Shown here: in pieces, positions 1-7,198 of the stretch
Layout of the letters: each line of letters opens with the position of its first letter
Numbering within the stretch: position 1 is the stretch's first letter
Assembly: GCA_039809985.1 (NCBI GenBank)
Contig: JBDHWC010000114.1
Span: forward strand, 1-8,513
Direction: 5' to 3'
Source of the DNA: JAICJJ01 sp039809985
GTDB taxonomy: Bacteria > Chloroflexota > Chloroflexia > Thermomicrobiales > UBA6265
DNA length: 8,513 nt
Position numbers and translations under genes: made by a program
Notes under the pieces: generated by a model
The model's input: the letters and a program-made list of their open reading frames with translations, nothing else
Told to the model about the DNA's origin: nothing
Databases searched by the model: none

Positions 1-20
1 GCCGGGGGAGCGCTCCCGGC
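1..20. other. GC-rich palindrome at window start
   Basis: The first 20 bases can fold into a 6-bp stem (GCCGGG with CCCGGC, loop of 8 bases), and positions 6-17 form a perfect 12-bp palindrome, GGGAGCGCTCCC. It lies about 40 bases upstream of a possible -10 box and 50 bases before the first gene. It could be the tail of a terminator for a gene outside the window or a protein-binding palindrome. There is no T-run after it, so an intrinsic terminator is not well supported. Confidence 0.25.
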
Positions 21-57
21 CCGCCCCGCCGGTCCGGCTCCCCGCCGGGCCGCGTCG

Positions 58-63
58 TATACT
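58..63 (+). promoter_or_regulatory. Possible -10 box for the membrane-protein operon
   Basis: TATACT matches the bacterial -10 consensus TATAAT at five of six positions and is a rare AT-rich island in this GC-rich DNA. A start of transcription about seven bases downstream would fall at or next to the GTG at 71. The transcript would then be leaderless if translation begins there, or have a leader of about 18 bases if it begins at the ATG at 89. I see no convincing -35 box 16-18 bases upstream. Confidence 0.35.
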
Positions 64-70
64 CGCGCCC

Positions 71-2581
71 GTGGTTCGGGACGAGCGCATGCGCACCGGC
101 AACGACGGCAACGGGACGGGCCGGCACGCTGCCGACCCCGCCGCGCCGTCCCCGGACTCCGACCGAGTCGCCGACGCCGCGCCGGACTCCGTTCCCGCCC
201 TCTCGCCCGACGGCCACCCGAGCAACTCCCCGGCGGCAACGGCCATCGCGTCGACGACCTCCGGGCCCCGCCGCCGCTGGCGCGTCGTCCTCACAGTCGA
301 GACGCTCTGCTGGACCCTGATCCTCGCCGCTGCGGTCCTCACCCGCTTCTGGGACCTCGGCAGCCGCGCCCTCCACCACGACGAGAGCCTCCACGCCTAC
401 TTCTCGTGGCTGCTCGCCACCGGTCAGGGCTACCGCCACGACCCGCTCATGCACGGGCCGTTCCTCTTCCACGTCACCGCACTCGTGCAGTGGCTCTTCG
501 GCGACACCGAAGCCACCAGCCGCGTCCCCGCCGCCGTCGCCGGCGTCGCCATCGTCTGGCTGCCGTGGCTGCTGCGCGGCCCGCGCCTGCTCGGCCGCTG
601 GGGGGCGCTCTTCGCCGGCCTCCTGTTCCTCGTCTCGCCGGCGATCCTCTACCAGAGCCGCTACCTGCGCCACGACATCTTCACCGTCGCCGGGGCGCTC
701 CTCCTCTTCATCGCCATCGTCCGCTACGTCGACCGGCCGGAGCGCCGCTGGCTGGTGACGATGGGCCTCACCAGCGGCTTCCTGCTGGCCAACCACGAGA
801 TCGTCTTCGGCATCGGCGCGATCTTCGTCGCCGTCCTCCTCGGCGCGCTCGCCCTCGGCCGGCTGCGGGCGGCCGGCGCGGTGGTCGCCGCCACCGGCGT
901 CGTCTGCCTGCTCCTGCTCAAGATCGTGCCGCGCCTCGGCGCGGCCCCGTTGCCGCGCATCCCCTGGAGCAACCCGACGCAGGACGAGCAGGCCGCCTTC
1001 TACCGGGCCCTGCTGACCAACCCTCTCGTCCTCTCCCTCCTCGCCGCGCTCGTCCTCGGCATACTCGCCGCGCTCTGGGTGATCCGCCGCCAGTACGGCC
1101 CGGAGCGGCCGCCCGAGGGGTGGGTCGAGCGGGTCCTCGGCGGCGGCGCGCCGGGCAGCGTGCAGGACGCCTTCCGCCACGCCCTGCACGACCGCGACGG
1201 CCTCGCCGTCGCCCTCACCTGCCTGATCGTCGTCTTCGTCCTCCTCTTCACCACCTTCTTCACGAACCTCTACGGTCTCGCCAGCGGCACCTTCTCGACC
1301 GACGGCACCCTCCTCTACTGGCTCGGCCAGCACGACTACCGGCGCGGCGAGCAGCCGTGGTTCTACTACCTGCTCCTCTTCCCGCAGTACGAGTTCGTCG
1401 CCGCCCTGCTCGGCACGGCGATGACCGCGGTCGTCGGCTGGCGCGCCCTGCTGGTCGCGCTCGGCCGACGCGCGCCGGGGCCGCGCTTCTTCACCCAGAC
1501 GATGCTCGCGGTCTGGTACGTCGGCATCTTCCTCGCCCTCTCGTGGGCCGGCGAGAAGATGCCGTGGCTGGTGGTCCACATCACCCTGCCGGCGACGCTC
1601 CTCGCCGCCGCCCTCCTCGGCGAGTTCGCCGAGCGGTGGGCGCCCGCCGCCGACCCGGCCCGGGCCGCCGGCCGCGGCTGGGGCCGGCCGGAAGGGGCCC
1701 TCGTCGCCGGCCTGCTCGTCGCCGCCGGTTGCTGGGTGCTCCTCGCCGGCCAACTGACCTACGGCCAGTTCGTCCCCTCCGACGCCGCCGGCGGCTGGAG
1801 CCGCGAACTGACCGCCGCCGCCCTCGACCACTGGTGGCTGCTGGCGGTGCCGCCGCTGGCCGCCCTCGTCGCCCTCGCCGTCGCGGTCGCCGGCCGCGGG
1901 CCGCGCCGGGCGGGGGCCGCCGCGCTGGTTGCCTTCGCCGTCGGCCTCGTCCTCCTGCAAGTCCACGCCGGCTGGCGGCTGACCTACCTCGAGGGCGACG
2001 TGCCGAAGGACATGCTCGTCTACACCCAGACCTCGCCCGACGTCACCCGCGTCGTCCGCGAGCTGACCACCCTCTCGCAGGCCACCACCGGCGGCAACGG
2101 GCTCGTCGTCTGGTACGACGACAACAACGGCGTCTCGTGGCCGATGCAGTGGTACCTGCGCGACTTCCCGAACCGCAACCTGTTCGGCCACAGCCTCAGC
2201 GCGCCGCCGCTGAACGCCCCGATCGTCCTCGTCGGGTCCGACAACAACGCCTCCGTCCGCGGCGCGCTGAGCGGCTACACGCCGCAGACCTACGTCCTCC
2301 GCTGGTGGTTCCCGGAGGACCCGATCTACCGCGACTTCGCGATCGACCCGGCGCTGGCCCCCGGCCGCTCGGCATGGGCGGCGAGCGACCAGCCGCACGG
2401 CCTGCTCGACATCGCCCGCTCCGTCGGCAGCAGCCTGGGCCAACTGCGGAGCCCGGAGGAGCAGGCCCGGCTCTACCGCCTCGTCATGTACCGCGACCTC
2501 CCCGCCCGCATCGACTCCTACCGCTTCACGCTCTACGTCCGCAACGACCTGCTGCCGCTCTACAACTCGCTGCGCTACTGA
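71..2581 (+). CDS. TIGR03663-family (Agl23-like) polytopic membrane protein, GT-C-like
   Basis: An 836-residue integral membrane protein. Residues 1-70 are a Pro/Asp/Ala-rich, probably disordered cytoplasmic tail ending in RRRWR. About 13-14 hydrophobic segments follow from residue 73 to about 631, then a soluble C-terminal domain of about 200 residues. The signatures of TIGR03663, a family with N-terminal similarity to dolichyl-phosphate-mannose mannosyltransferases, are present: DE at 104-105 and HGP at 128-130 in the first outer loop, arginines 197 and 200 in SRYLRHD, and GEKMPW at 494-499. The C-terminal domain carries WPMQWYLRDFP (690-700). By GT-C logic, Asp104 would act on the outer membrane face on a polyprenyl-linked sugar. 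Some family members are called flippase activity-associated protein Agl23, but the biochemical role is not established. Start: GTG at 71 has no ribosome binding site but sits just after a possible -10 box; ATG at 89 is the alternative. The family call is firm; donor, acceptor and activity are unknown. Confidence 0.88.
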   Translation: MVRDERMRTGNDGNGTGRHAADPAAPSPDSDRVADAAPDSVPALSPDGHPSNSPAATAIASTTSGPRRRWRVVLTVETLCWTLILAAAVLTRFWDLGSRALHHDESLHAYFSWLLATGQGYRHDPLMHGPFLFHVTALVQWLFGDTEATSRVPAAVAGVAIVWLPWLLRGPRLLGRWGALFAGLLFLVSPAILYQSRYLRHDIFTVAGALLLFIAIVRYVDRPERRWLVTMGLTSGFLLANHEIVFGIGAIFVAVLLGALALGRLRAAGAVVAATGVVCLLLLKIVPRLGAAPLPRIPWSNPTQDEQAAFYRALLTNPLVLSLLAALVLGILAALWVIRRQYGPERPPEGWVERVLGGGAPGSVQDAFRHALHDRDGLAVALTCLIVVFVLLFTTFFTNLYGLASGTFSTDGTLLYWLGQHDYRRGEQPWFYYLLLFPQYEFVAALLGTAMTAVVGWRALLVALGRRAPGPRFFTQTMLAVWYVGIFLALSWAGEKMPWLVVHITLPATLLAAALLGEFAERWAPAADPARAAGRGWGRPEGALVAGLLVAAGCWVLLAGQLTYGQFVPSDAAGGWSRELTAAALDHWWLLAVPPLAALVALAVAVAGRGPRRAGAAALVAFAVGLVLLQVHAGWRLTYLEGDVPKDMLVYTQTSPDVTRVVRELTTLSQATTGGNGLVVWYDDNNGVSWPMQWYLRDFPNRNLFGHSLSAPPLNAPIVLVGSDNNASVRGALSGYTPQTYVLRWWFPEDPIYRDFAIDPALAPGRSAWAASDQPHGLLDIARSVGSSLGQLRSPEEQARLYRLVMYRDLPARIDSYRFTLYVRNDLLPLYNSLRY

Positions 2582-2589
2582 CCGCGCCC

Positions 2590-2595
2590 CGGAGG
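2590..2595 (+). promoter_or_regulatory. Ribosome binding site deciding the GTG start at 2602
   Basis: CGGAGG lies six bases before the GTG at 2602, inside the 20-base gap between the two plus-strand genes. It fixes the start of the second gene. The open frame itself continues upstream to about 406, antiparallel in composition to real coding sequence, so this site is the main argument for the start chosen. Confidence 0.75.
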
Positions 2596-2601
2596 CCCCC
2601 T

Positions 2602-5550
2602 GTGACCTCGGTTCCGCCCGACTCCCCCGACCCGACGCCGCCCGTCGCCGACGCGCACCCCGCGCCGGCGGTCGCGCCGCCGGGCCCGGCCGCCGACGCC
2701 GCGCTCGACCGGACGATCGACTTCGGCCGGATCGGCTGGGCGACCCTGCTCTGGGCGGCGGTCCTCGTCGCTGCCGCCGCGCTCCGGTTCGGCAAGCTCG
2801 GCGAGTGGGCGCTCTCCCCGGCCGAGGCCCGCCACGCGTGGGACGCCTGGACGCTCTTCCGCGGCCAGCCGGCCCCCGTCGGCGACGCGATCCCGACCGG
2901 CGCTCCCCTGCCGCTGCTGCTGCAGAGTCTCGCCTTCTTCCTCTTCGGCGTCACCGACGCCACCGCCCGCATCGTCTCCGCCGCGGCCGGGCTCGGCATC
3001 GTCCTCCTCGTGCCGCTCCTCCGGCGCTGGGTCGGCGGCCCCGAGGCGCTGGCGATGGCCGGTCTCGCCGCGGTCTCGCCGATCCTCGTCTGGGCCTCGC
3101 GCGTCGGCGACGCCGAGAACGTCGTCGCCTTCCTCGCCCTCCTCCTCGTCGTCGCCCTGCTCCGCGCCGCCGGCGACGGAGAGGGCGGCCCCGACCTGCG
3201 CTGGGCCGCCCTCGCCGGCTTCGCCGCCGCCGGCCTGCCGGCGTCCGGCCCGAGCGGCGTCTCGGTGCTGCTCACCCTCGTCGTCGCCGTCGTCGCCGCC
3301 GGCCGCGACCGGGACGGGGCGGTCAACCGGGGCCTCGCCGCCCTCCTCGGCCGCCGCGGCCTGACCGTCTTCCTCGGCACCGCGCTCGTCACCCTGCTGA
3401 CCTGCTTCACGCGGCTCTGGAGCGAGCCGGCCGCGATCTCCGGCGTCGGGCTCACCCTCCGCCACTGGGCCGAGCTGCTGGCCGGGCCGGGCAACGGCAC
3501 GCCGACCTCGTTCTTCCTGCTCGCGCTCCTGATGTACGAGCCGCTGGCGCTCCTGCTGGGACTGGTCGGGGCGGCGCGGGCCCGCGCCCTCCCGGCCGTC
3601 CCCAGCATCGGCACGCTGTTCGGCACGTGGTTCATCGCCGCGCTCCTCCTCTGGAGCTTCAGCGGCGGCCGCGCCCCGTCGCAGGCGGTCCACGTCGCCC
3701 TGCCGCTCGTCCTCCTCGCCGGGGGGGTGCTCGGCGGCGCGCTGCGCAAGGTCGACTGGGACGACGTTCGCCGCGGCGACGGCGGCCTGCTCCTGCTCTG
3801 CCTCGCCGGCTTCGTCGTCTCGCTGATCGCGCTGCTGATCACCCTCGCCCGGACCGCGAGCGGGGCCCGCGAGCAAGTCGTCGTGCCGGCGGTGGTGATC
3901 ACCATGCTGGTCGTCGTCCCGCTCGCCTGGGCGATCTGGACCCTCGCCGACCGGGAACGGCGGGCGGGCCGCGCCGGCCAGACCAGCCGCGTCGTCCTCG
4001 TCGCCGCGCTCCTCTTCCTCGGCGGCTACGGTGTGCGCAACGCCACCCAGCTCGTGCTCGGCCGCGCCGCGACCGGCGAGGAGCTGATCGCCCAGCAAAC
4101 CTCGACCGCCGCGGTCCGGCCCGCGCTCGACCGCCTGAACCGGCTCAGCCGCGACGTCTCGGTCGAGAACGGCTCGGTCCGCGACGTCACCGGCAGCTTC
4201 GGCCTGACCGTCGCCGCCGAGCGCGACGTCGAGTGGCCGTTCCGCTGGTACTTCCGCGACTACCCCGACTTCTCGGTCGTCGGCCCCGGCGAGGGGCCGG
4301 CCAGCGGCGCGCAGGTGGTGATCGCCCGCAGCGGCGACGGGATGGCGGCGGCGGGCTACGCGCCGCAGCCGCTGCCGTGGCTGAACGGGGTCCCGGCCGC
4401 GTTCGCCGACCCCGACCCGCTCGGGCTGGCGAAGCAGCTCGTCAACCCCTTCGACTGGCTCGCCGGCCTCAGGTTCGCCTTCTTCCGCGAGGGGGTCGAC
4501 GTCCCGCCGCCGAGCGAGGTCGTCCTCGGCCTCAGCGCTGACCTCGCGGCCCGCGTCTCGCCGAACACCGGCCCGCGCAACATCGGCGACCACTCCGGCG
4601 CGGGCAGCGGCCCCGGCCAGGTCAACCAGCCGGTCGGGATCGCGGTCGCCCCGGACGGCACGATCGCGGTGGTCGACCAGGGAAACGCCCGCATCGTCAG
4701 GTACAACAATGACGGCACCTACCGCGACGCGTGGGGCCCCGAGTCGGGCTTGGTCCTCGGCCGCACCGACAGCGGCCTCGGGCCGACCGGGATCGCCTAC
4801 GACCCGAACGGCCTCGCCTGGGTGGCCGACACGTGGAATCACCGGGTGATCGCGCTCGACCCGAGCGGTCGCGTCGTGCGCGAGCTCGGCGGCGCGGCCA
4901 CCGGCGACGGCGCCCACCAGGCGGCCGACACCGGCGACGACCCGGCGAACGTCGGGGCCGACCCGGGCGAGTTCTTCGGCCCCCGCGCGGTGGCGGTCGC
5001 CGGTGACGAGGTCTACGTCGTCGACACCGGCAACGAGCGGGTGCAGGTCTTCGGCGAGGACGGCCAGTTCCGCCGCGTCTGGGGCGGCTACGGCAGCGGC
5101 CCCGGCAACCTGATCGAGCCGGTCGGGATCGCGATCGGCCCGGACGGCCTCGTCTACGTCGCCGACTCCGGCAACCAGCGGATCAGCCGGTTCCGACCCG
5201 ACGGCACCCCCGTCGACCAGTGGGTGGTGCCGGCGTGGCCGGCGCACGACCCGAGCGGGGTCCGCCCGTCGTTCCAGCCGTACCTCGCCTTCGGCCCGGA
5301 CGGCGCGCTCTACGCCTCCGCCTCAGACCACGGCAGCGTCGAGGTGCTCGACCGCCGCGGCGCGACCGTCGCCAGCGTCACCAGCGCGGGCAACCAGCCG
5401 CTGCAGCAGCCGGTCGGCGTGGCGGTCACCGCCAACGGCCTCCTCCTCGTCACCGACTTCGGCGCGAGCGCGGTCGATCGCATCGTCCCCCCCGCCCTGC
5501 CGCCGCCCGCCCCGGCCAGCCCGATGGCCGAGGCGACGCCGGCGGGGTAG
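2602..5550 (+). CDS. Degenerate GT-C-like membrane protein fused to a C-terminal NHL beta-propeller
   Basis: 982 residues, starting at GTG with a good ribosome binding site 20 bases after the previous stop, so probably co-transcribed. Residues 1-42 are Pro/Ala-rich and likely disordered. Residues 44 to about 480 hold roughly a dozen hydrophobic segments colinear with the upstream gene: LFGVTDATARI here matches LFGDTEATSRV there. Residues 490-640 form a soluble domain with WPFRWYFRDYP (545-555), matching WPMQWYLRDFP in the neighbour. Residues 672-965 contain six NHL-type units, centred near 675-702, 728-757, 790-820, 836-868, 890-920 and 936-965, with typical cores such as PVGIAVAPDG, VADTWNHRV and VADSGNQRI. 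The family signatures are eroded: DE is AE (74-75), HGP is GAP (100-102), SRYLRHD is SRVGDAE, and GEKMPW is GGRAPS (355-360). I infer a non-catalytic scaffold or binding partner, probably with the propeller outside the cytoplasmic membrane. The NHL call is strong; the function is unknown. Confidence 0.85.
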   Translation: MTSVPPDSPDPTPPVADAHPAPAVAPPGPAADAALDRTIDFGRIGWATLLWAAVLVAAAALRFGKLGEWALSPAEARHAWDAWTLFRGQPAPVGDAIPTGAPLPLLLQSLAFFLFGVTDATARIVSAAAGLGIVLLVPLLRRWVGGPEALAMAGLAAVSPILVWASRVGDAENVVAFLALLLVVALLRAAGDGEGGPDLRWAALAGFAAAGLPASGPSGVSVLLTLVVAVVAAGRDRDGAVNRGLAALLGRRGLTVFLGTALVTLLTCFTRLWSEPAAISGVGLTLRHWAELLAGPGNGTPTSFFLLALLMYEPLALLLGLVGAARARALPAVPSIGTLFGTWFIAALLLWSFSGGRAPSQAVHVALPLVLLAGGVLGGALRKVDWDDVRRGDGGLLLLCLAGFVVSLIALLITLARTASGAREQVVVPAVVITMLVVVPLAWAIWTLADRERRAGRAGQTSRVVLVAALLFLGGYGVRNATQLVLGRAATGEELIAQQTSTAAVRPALDRLNRLSRDVSVENGSVRDVTGSFGLTVAAERDVEWPFRWYFRDYPDFSVVGPGEGPASGAQVVIARSGDGMAAAGYAPQPLPWLNGVPAAFADPDPLGLAKQLVNPFDWLAGLRFAFFREGVDVPPPSEVVLGLSADLAARVSPNTGPRNIGDHSGAGSGPGQVNQPVGIAVAPDGTIAVVDQGNARIVRYNNDGTYRDAWGPESGLVLGRTDSGLGPTGIAYDPNGLAWVADTWNHRVIALDPSGRVVRELGGAATGDGAHQAADTGDDPANVGADPGEFFGPRAVAVAGDEVYVVDTGNERVQVFGEDGQFRRVWGGYGSGPGNLIEPVGIAIGPDGLVYVADSGNQRISRFRPDGTPVDQWVVPAWPAHDPSGVRPSFQPYLAFGPDGALYASASDHGSVEVLDRRGATVASVTSAGNQPLQQPVGVAVTANGLLLVTDFGASAVDRIVPPALPPPAPASPMAEATPAG
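4615..5500 (+). other. NHL-repeat propeller domain (six units) within the fusion protein
   Basis: This segment encodes six consecutive NHL-like repeats of about 30-45 residues each. Each has a P-x-G-[IV]-A-[VY]-x-P-[DN]-G strand, an [AV]-D-x-[GW]-N-x-R-[IV] turn and a DG or SG end. Units 1-4 keep the Asn-x-Arg signature (GNARI, WNHRV, GNERV, GNQRI). Units 5 and 6 have lost it (SDHGSVEV, DFGASAVDRI). Six units suit a closed six-bladed propeller as in known NHL domains. Long acidic and glycine-rich linkers separate unit 2 from unit 3. NHL propellers usually bind proteins, peptides, glycans or RNA; here, attached to a membrane protein, a protein or glycan ligand is more likely. Confidence 0.8.
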
Positions 5551-5557
5551 GCGCGCG

Positions 5558-5792
5558 CGTCTCGCGGCCGGGTCCGCCGGGACCGCCCTCACCCCCCAGC
5601 CCCCTCTCCCATGGCGATGGGAGAGGGGGAGGTATCCGTTGGAAAGCGACTGGGAAGCCGCCGCGCCGCGGCAACCCGGGGGTGCGGGGGAGGGCTTGGC
5701 CCTCCCCCGATTCATTTGCTCCCCCTCTCCCGCCGCCGCGGGAGAGGGGGCTGGGGGATGAGGGCGGTCCCGGCGGACCCGGCCGCGAGACG
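5558..5792. repeat. 235-bp element bounded by 53-bp inverted repeats
   Basis: The arm at 5558-5610 is the reverse complement of 5740-5792 with a single mismatch over 53 bases. Three perfect hairpins lie in the arms and interior: a 13-bp stem at 5600-5612/5617-5629 (loop GGCG), a 10-bp stem at 5686-5695/5699-5708 (loop TTG), and a 12-bp stem at 5721-5732/5739-5750. It begins eight bases after the stop of the NHL fusion gene and lies between convergent genes. The arm sequence recurs at 8462-8511 and the interior at 8385-8438. It encodes no plausible protein, so it looks like a non-autonomous, MITE- or REP-like palindromic element. It may also end transcription from either side. No target-site duplication is obvious. 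Confidence 0.8.
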
Positions 5793-5810
5793 CGGACAGC
5801 GCTTTCCCTT

Positions 5811-5905
5811 GGAGACCTCCCCCTGTCAGGGGAGAGGAGGAGAAACCTGCGCGGGGGGCCAAGCCCTCCCCCAAGGCCACGGGATGTCACGACGCGGCGG
5901 CTTCC
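5811..5905 (-). repeat. Diverged second copy of the repeat, inverted orientation
   Basis: Read on the minus strand, this stretch starts GGAAGCCGCCGCG and continues into GGGGGAGGGCTTGGCC, matching the interior of the neighbouring element at about 5653-5700. It then ends in a TGACAGGGGGAGGTCTCC boundary that resembles motifs at 8269-8287 and 8440-8458. Indels and substitutions make it clearly older than the 5558-5792 element. It contains the short palindrome CCCCTGTCAGGGG near 5820-5832. No gene is supported here. Confidence 0.6.
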
Positions 5906-5906
5906 G

Positions 5907-5949
5907 AAAGGTTGGCCCCTGTCCGACGTCGGTTTGCGGCAAGCCAACC
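5907..5949 (-). terminator. Possible terminator of the acyl-CoA dehydrogenase operon
   Basis: Seven-base arms GGTTGGC (5910-5916) and GCCAACC (5943-5949) enclose a second perfect palindrome, CCGACGTCGG (5923-5932). Read on the minus strand, about 55 bases after the acyl-CoA dehydrogenase stop, the structure is followed by a short TTT (5907-5909). The outer loop is 26 bases and the T-run is short, so this is a weak candidate. The hairpins of the adjacent repeat could serve instead. Confidence 0.25.
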
Positions 5950-6003
5950 CCGCTCCCCCAAGGGAACATCCCCGATCACCCAGTCGCCCACACCCGCGAG
6001 GCG

Positions 6004-7170
6004 TCAGTACGAGCGCGGCAGGCCGAGCACGTGCTGCCCGAGGTAGGCGAGCACGAGGTTGTTGTTGACCGGGGCGACTTGGTAGAGGCGCGTCTCGCGG
6101 AACTTGCGCTCGACGTCGTACTGGTCGACGAAGCCGTTGCCGCCGTGAGTGTCGAGGCAGACGTTCGCCGCCTCCCAGCTCGCCTCGCTGGCCAGCAGCT
6201 TCGCCATGTTCGCCTCCGCCCCGCACGACGCCCCGGCGTCGAACAGGGCCGCCGCCTGCCAGCGGACCGCGTCGGCGGCGGCGATGTGCGCCCACGCCTT
6301 GGCGAGCGGGAACTGGACCCCTTGGTTCGCCCCGATCGGGCGGCCGAAGACGACCCGCTCGTTGGCGTAGGCGACAGCCCGCTCGACGAACCACTTGCCG
6401 TCGCCGATCGCCTCCGCCGCCAGCAGGATCCGCTCCGCGTTCCAGCCGTCGATCACGTAGCGGAAGCCCATCCCCTCCTCGCCGACCAGCGCGTCGGCCG
6501 GCAGCCGCAGCCCCTCGTAGCGGATCTGGAACGTCTCGTAGTTGAACATCGTCCGCACCGGCTCGACCGCGATCGTCCCCTGCGCCCGCGCCTGCCGCAG
6601 GTCGACGAGGAAGAGGCTCAGCCCCTTGGTCCGGTCGGCCGACGCGTCGCGCGGCGCGGTCCGCGCCAGCAGCAGCATCAGGTCGGAGGTCTCCAGCCGG
6701 CTGGTCCAGTTCTTGTGGCCCCTGACCACCCAGCCGTCGCCGTCGCGGGTCGCCGTCGTCGCGATCGCGGTCGTGTCCGACCCCGCCTCCGGCTCGGTGA
6801 TCGAGAAGGCCTGCAGTCGCAGCGAGCCGTCGGCGAGGTCGGGCAGCCAACGTTGCCGCTGCGCCTCGCTGGCGTGGCGGACGAGGGCCCGCATCACGTA
6901 CATCTGGGCGTGGCAGGCGGCGCTGTGGCCGCCGGAGCGGTTGACCTCCTCGAGGACGACGCTCGCCTCGGCCACCCCGAGACCGCCGCCGCCGTAGCGG
7001 GCCGGGATCAGGGCGGCGAGGAACCCGGCCTCGGTCATCGCCCGCACGAAGTCAGTCGGATGCTCCCGCCGCCGGTCGAGATCGCGCCAGTAGGCGTCGG
7101 GGAAGCGGGCACAGAGCGCGCGCACCTCCGCCCTGAGCCGGTCTTGGTCGGGGGTCAGCGTGCGGTCCAT
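6004..7170 (-). CDS. Acyl-CoA dehydrogenase family protein
   Basis: A 388-residue soluble flavoenzyme of normal length for the family, predicted to catalyse FAD-dependent alpha,beta-desaturation of an acyl-CoA thioester and pass electrons to ETF. The N-terminal helical domain spans about 1-118. The middle beta domain has FSITEPEAGSDT (122-133), the flavin/substrate-contact signature, and GHKNWTS (151-157). The C-terminal helical domain has ERVVFGRPIG (271-280) and THGGNGFVDQYDVERKFRE (341-359). The usual end motif with the MCAD-type catalytic Glu (YEGT) is replaced by VAPVNNNLVLAYLGQHVLGLPRS. Glu246 in GWNAERIL aligns with the helix-G glutamate used by isovaleryl-CoA dehydrogenase and is my candidate base. 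The ATG start at 7170 has GAGGA nine bases upstream. The gene lies 28 bases after the YlxP-like gene and is last in the minus-strand run. The family is certain; chain length or branched substrate cannot be read from sequence alone. Confidence 0.93.
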   Translation of the reverse strand: MDRTLTPDQDRLRAEVRALCARFPDAYWRDLDRRREHPTDFVRAMTEAGFLAALIPARYGGGGLGVAEASVVLEEVNRSGGHSAACHAQMYVMRALVRHASEAQRQRWLPDLADGSLRLQAFSITEPEAGSDTTAIATTATRDGDGWVVRGHKNWTSRLETSDLMLLLARTAPRDASADRTKGLSLFLVDLRQARAQGTIAVEPVRTMFNYETFQIRYEGLRLPADALVGEEGMGFRYVIDGWNAERILLAAEAIGDGKWFVERAVAYANERVVFGRPIGANQGVQFPLAKAWAHIAAADAVRWQAAALFDAGASCGAEANMAKLLASEASWEAANVCLDTHGGNGFVDQYDVERKFRETRLYQVAPVNNNLVLAYLGQHVLGLPRSY

Positions 7171-7198
7171 CGCGGCAGGTCCTCGCGGCGCGCGGGGC

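Noticed and set aside
406..2601. In-frame upstream extension of the NHL fusion gene through the whole first gene
   Set aside because: The translation is Arg/Pro-rich with no domain signal, as expected for an off-frame of GC-rich coding DNA. The GTG at 2602 has a proper ribosome binding site and the composition changes sharply there.
2805..4541. 578-codon plus-strand frame inside the fusion gene
   Set aside because: Arg/Pro-rich shadow frame without domains; it overlaps a well-supported gene in another frame.
2575..5247. 890-codon open frame on the minus strand opposite the NHL fusion gene
   Set aside because: Its product is a low-complexity mix of Asp/Glu/Arg/Ala/Gly, complementary to third-position G/C bias. 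It has no ribosome binding site or motif, and the plus strand has clear NHL and membrane signatures.
5323..5880. Minus-strand frames in the intergenic repeat giving Pro/Gly/Arg-rich peptides
   Set aside because: The peptides recur only because the DNA repeats recur (PGPPGPPSPPSPLS-like strings on either strand). Stop-free GC-rich repeats explain them.
6004..7170. Acyl-CoA dehydrogenase as a broken gene because the YEGT motif is missing
   Set aside because: The gene is full length with ITEPEAGSD, FGRPIG and GGNGF motifs intact. The altered C-terminal motif fits a subfamily with a different catalytic base position.
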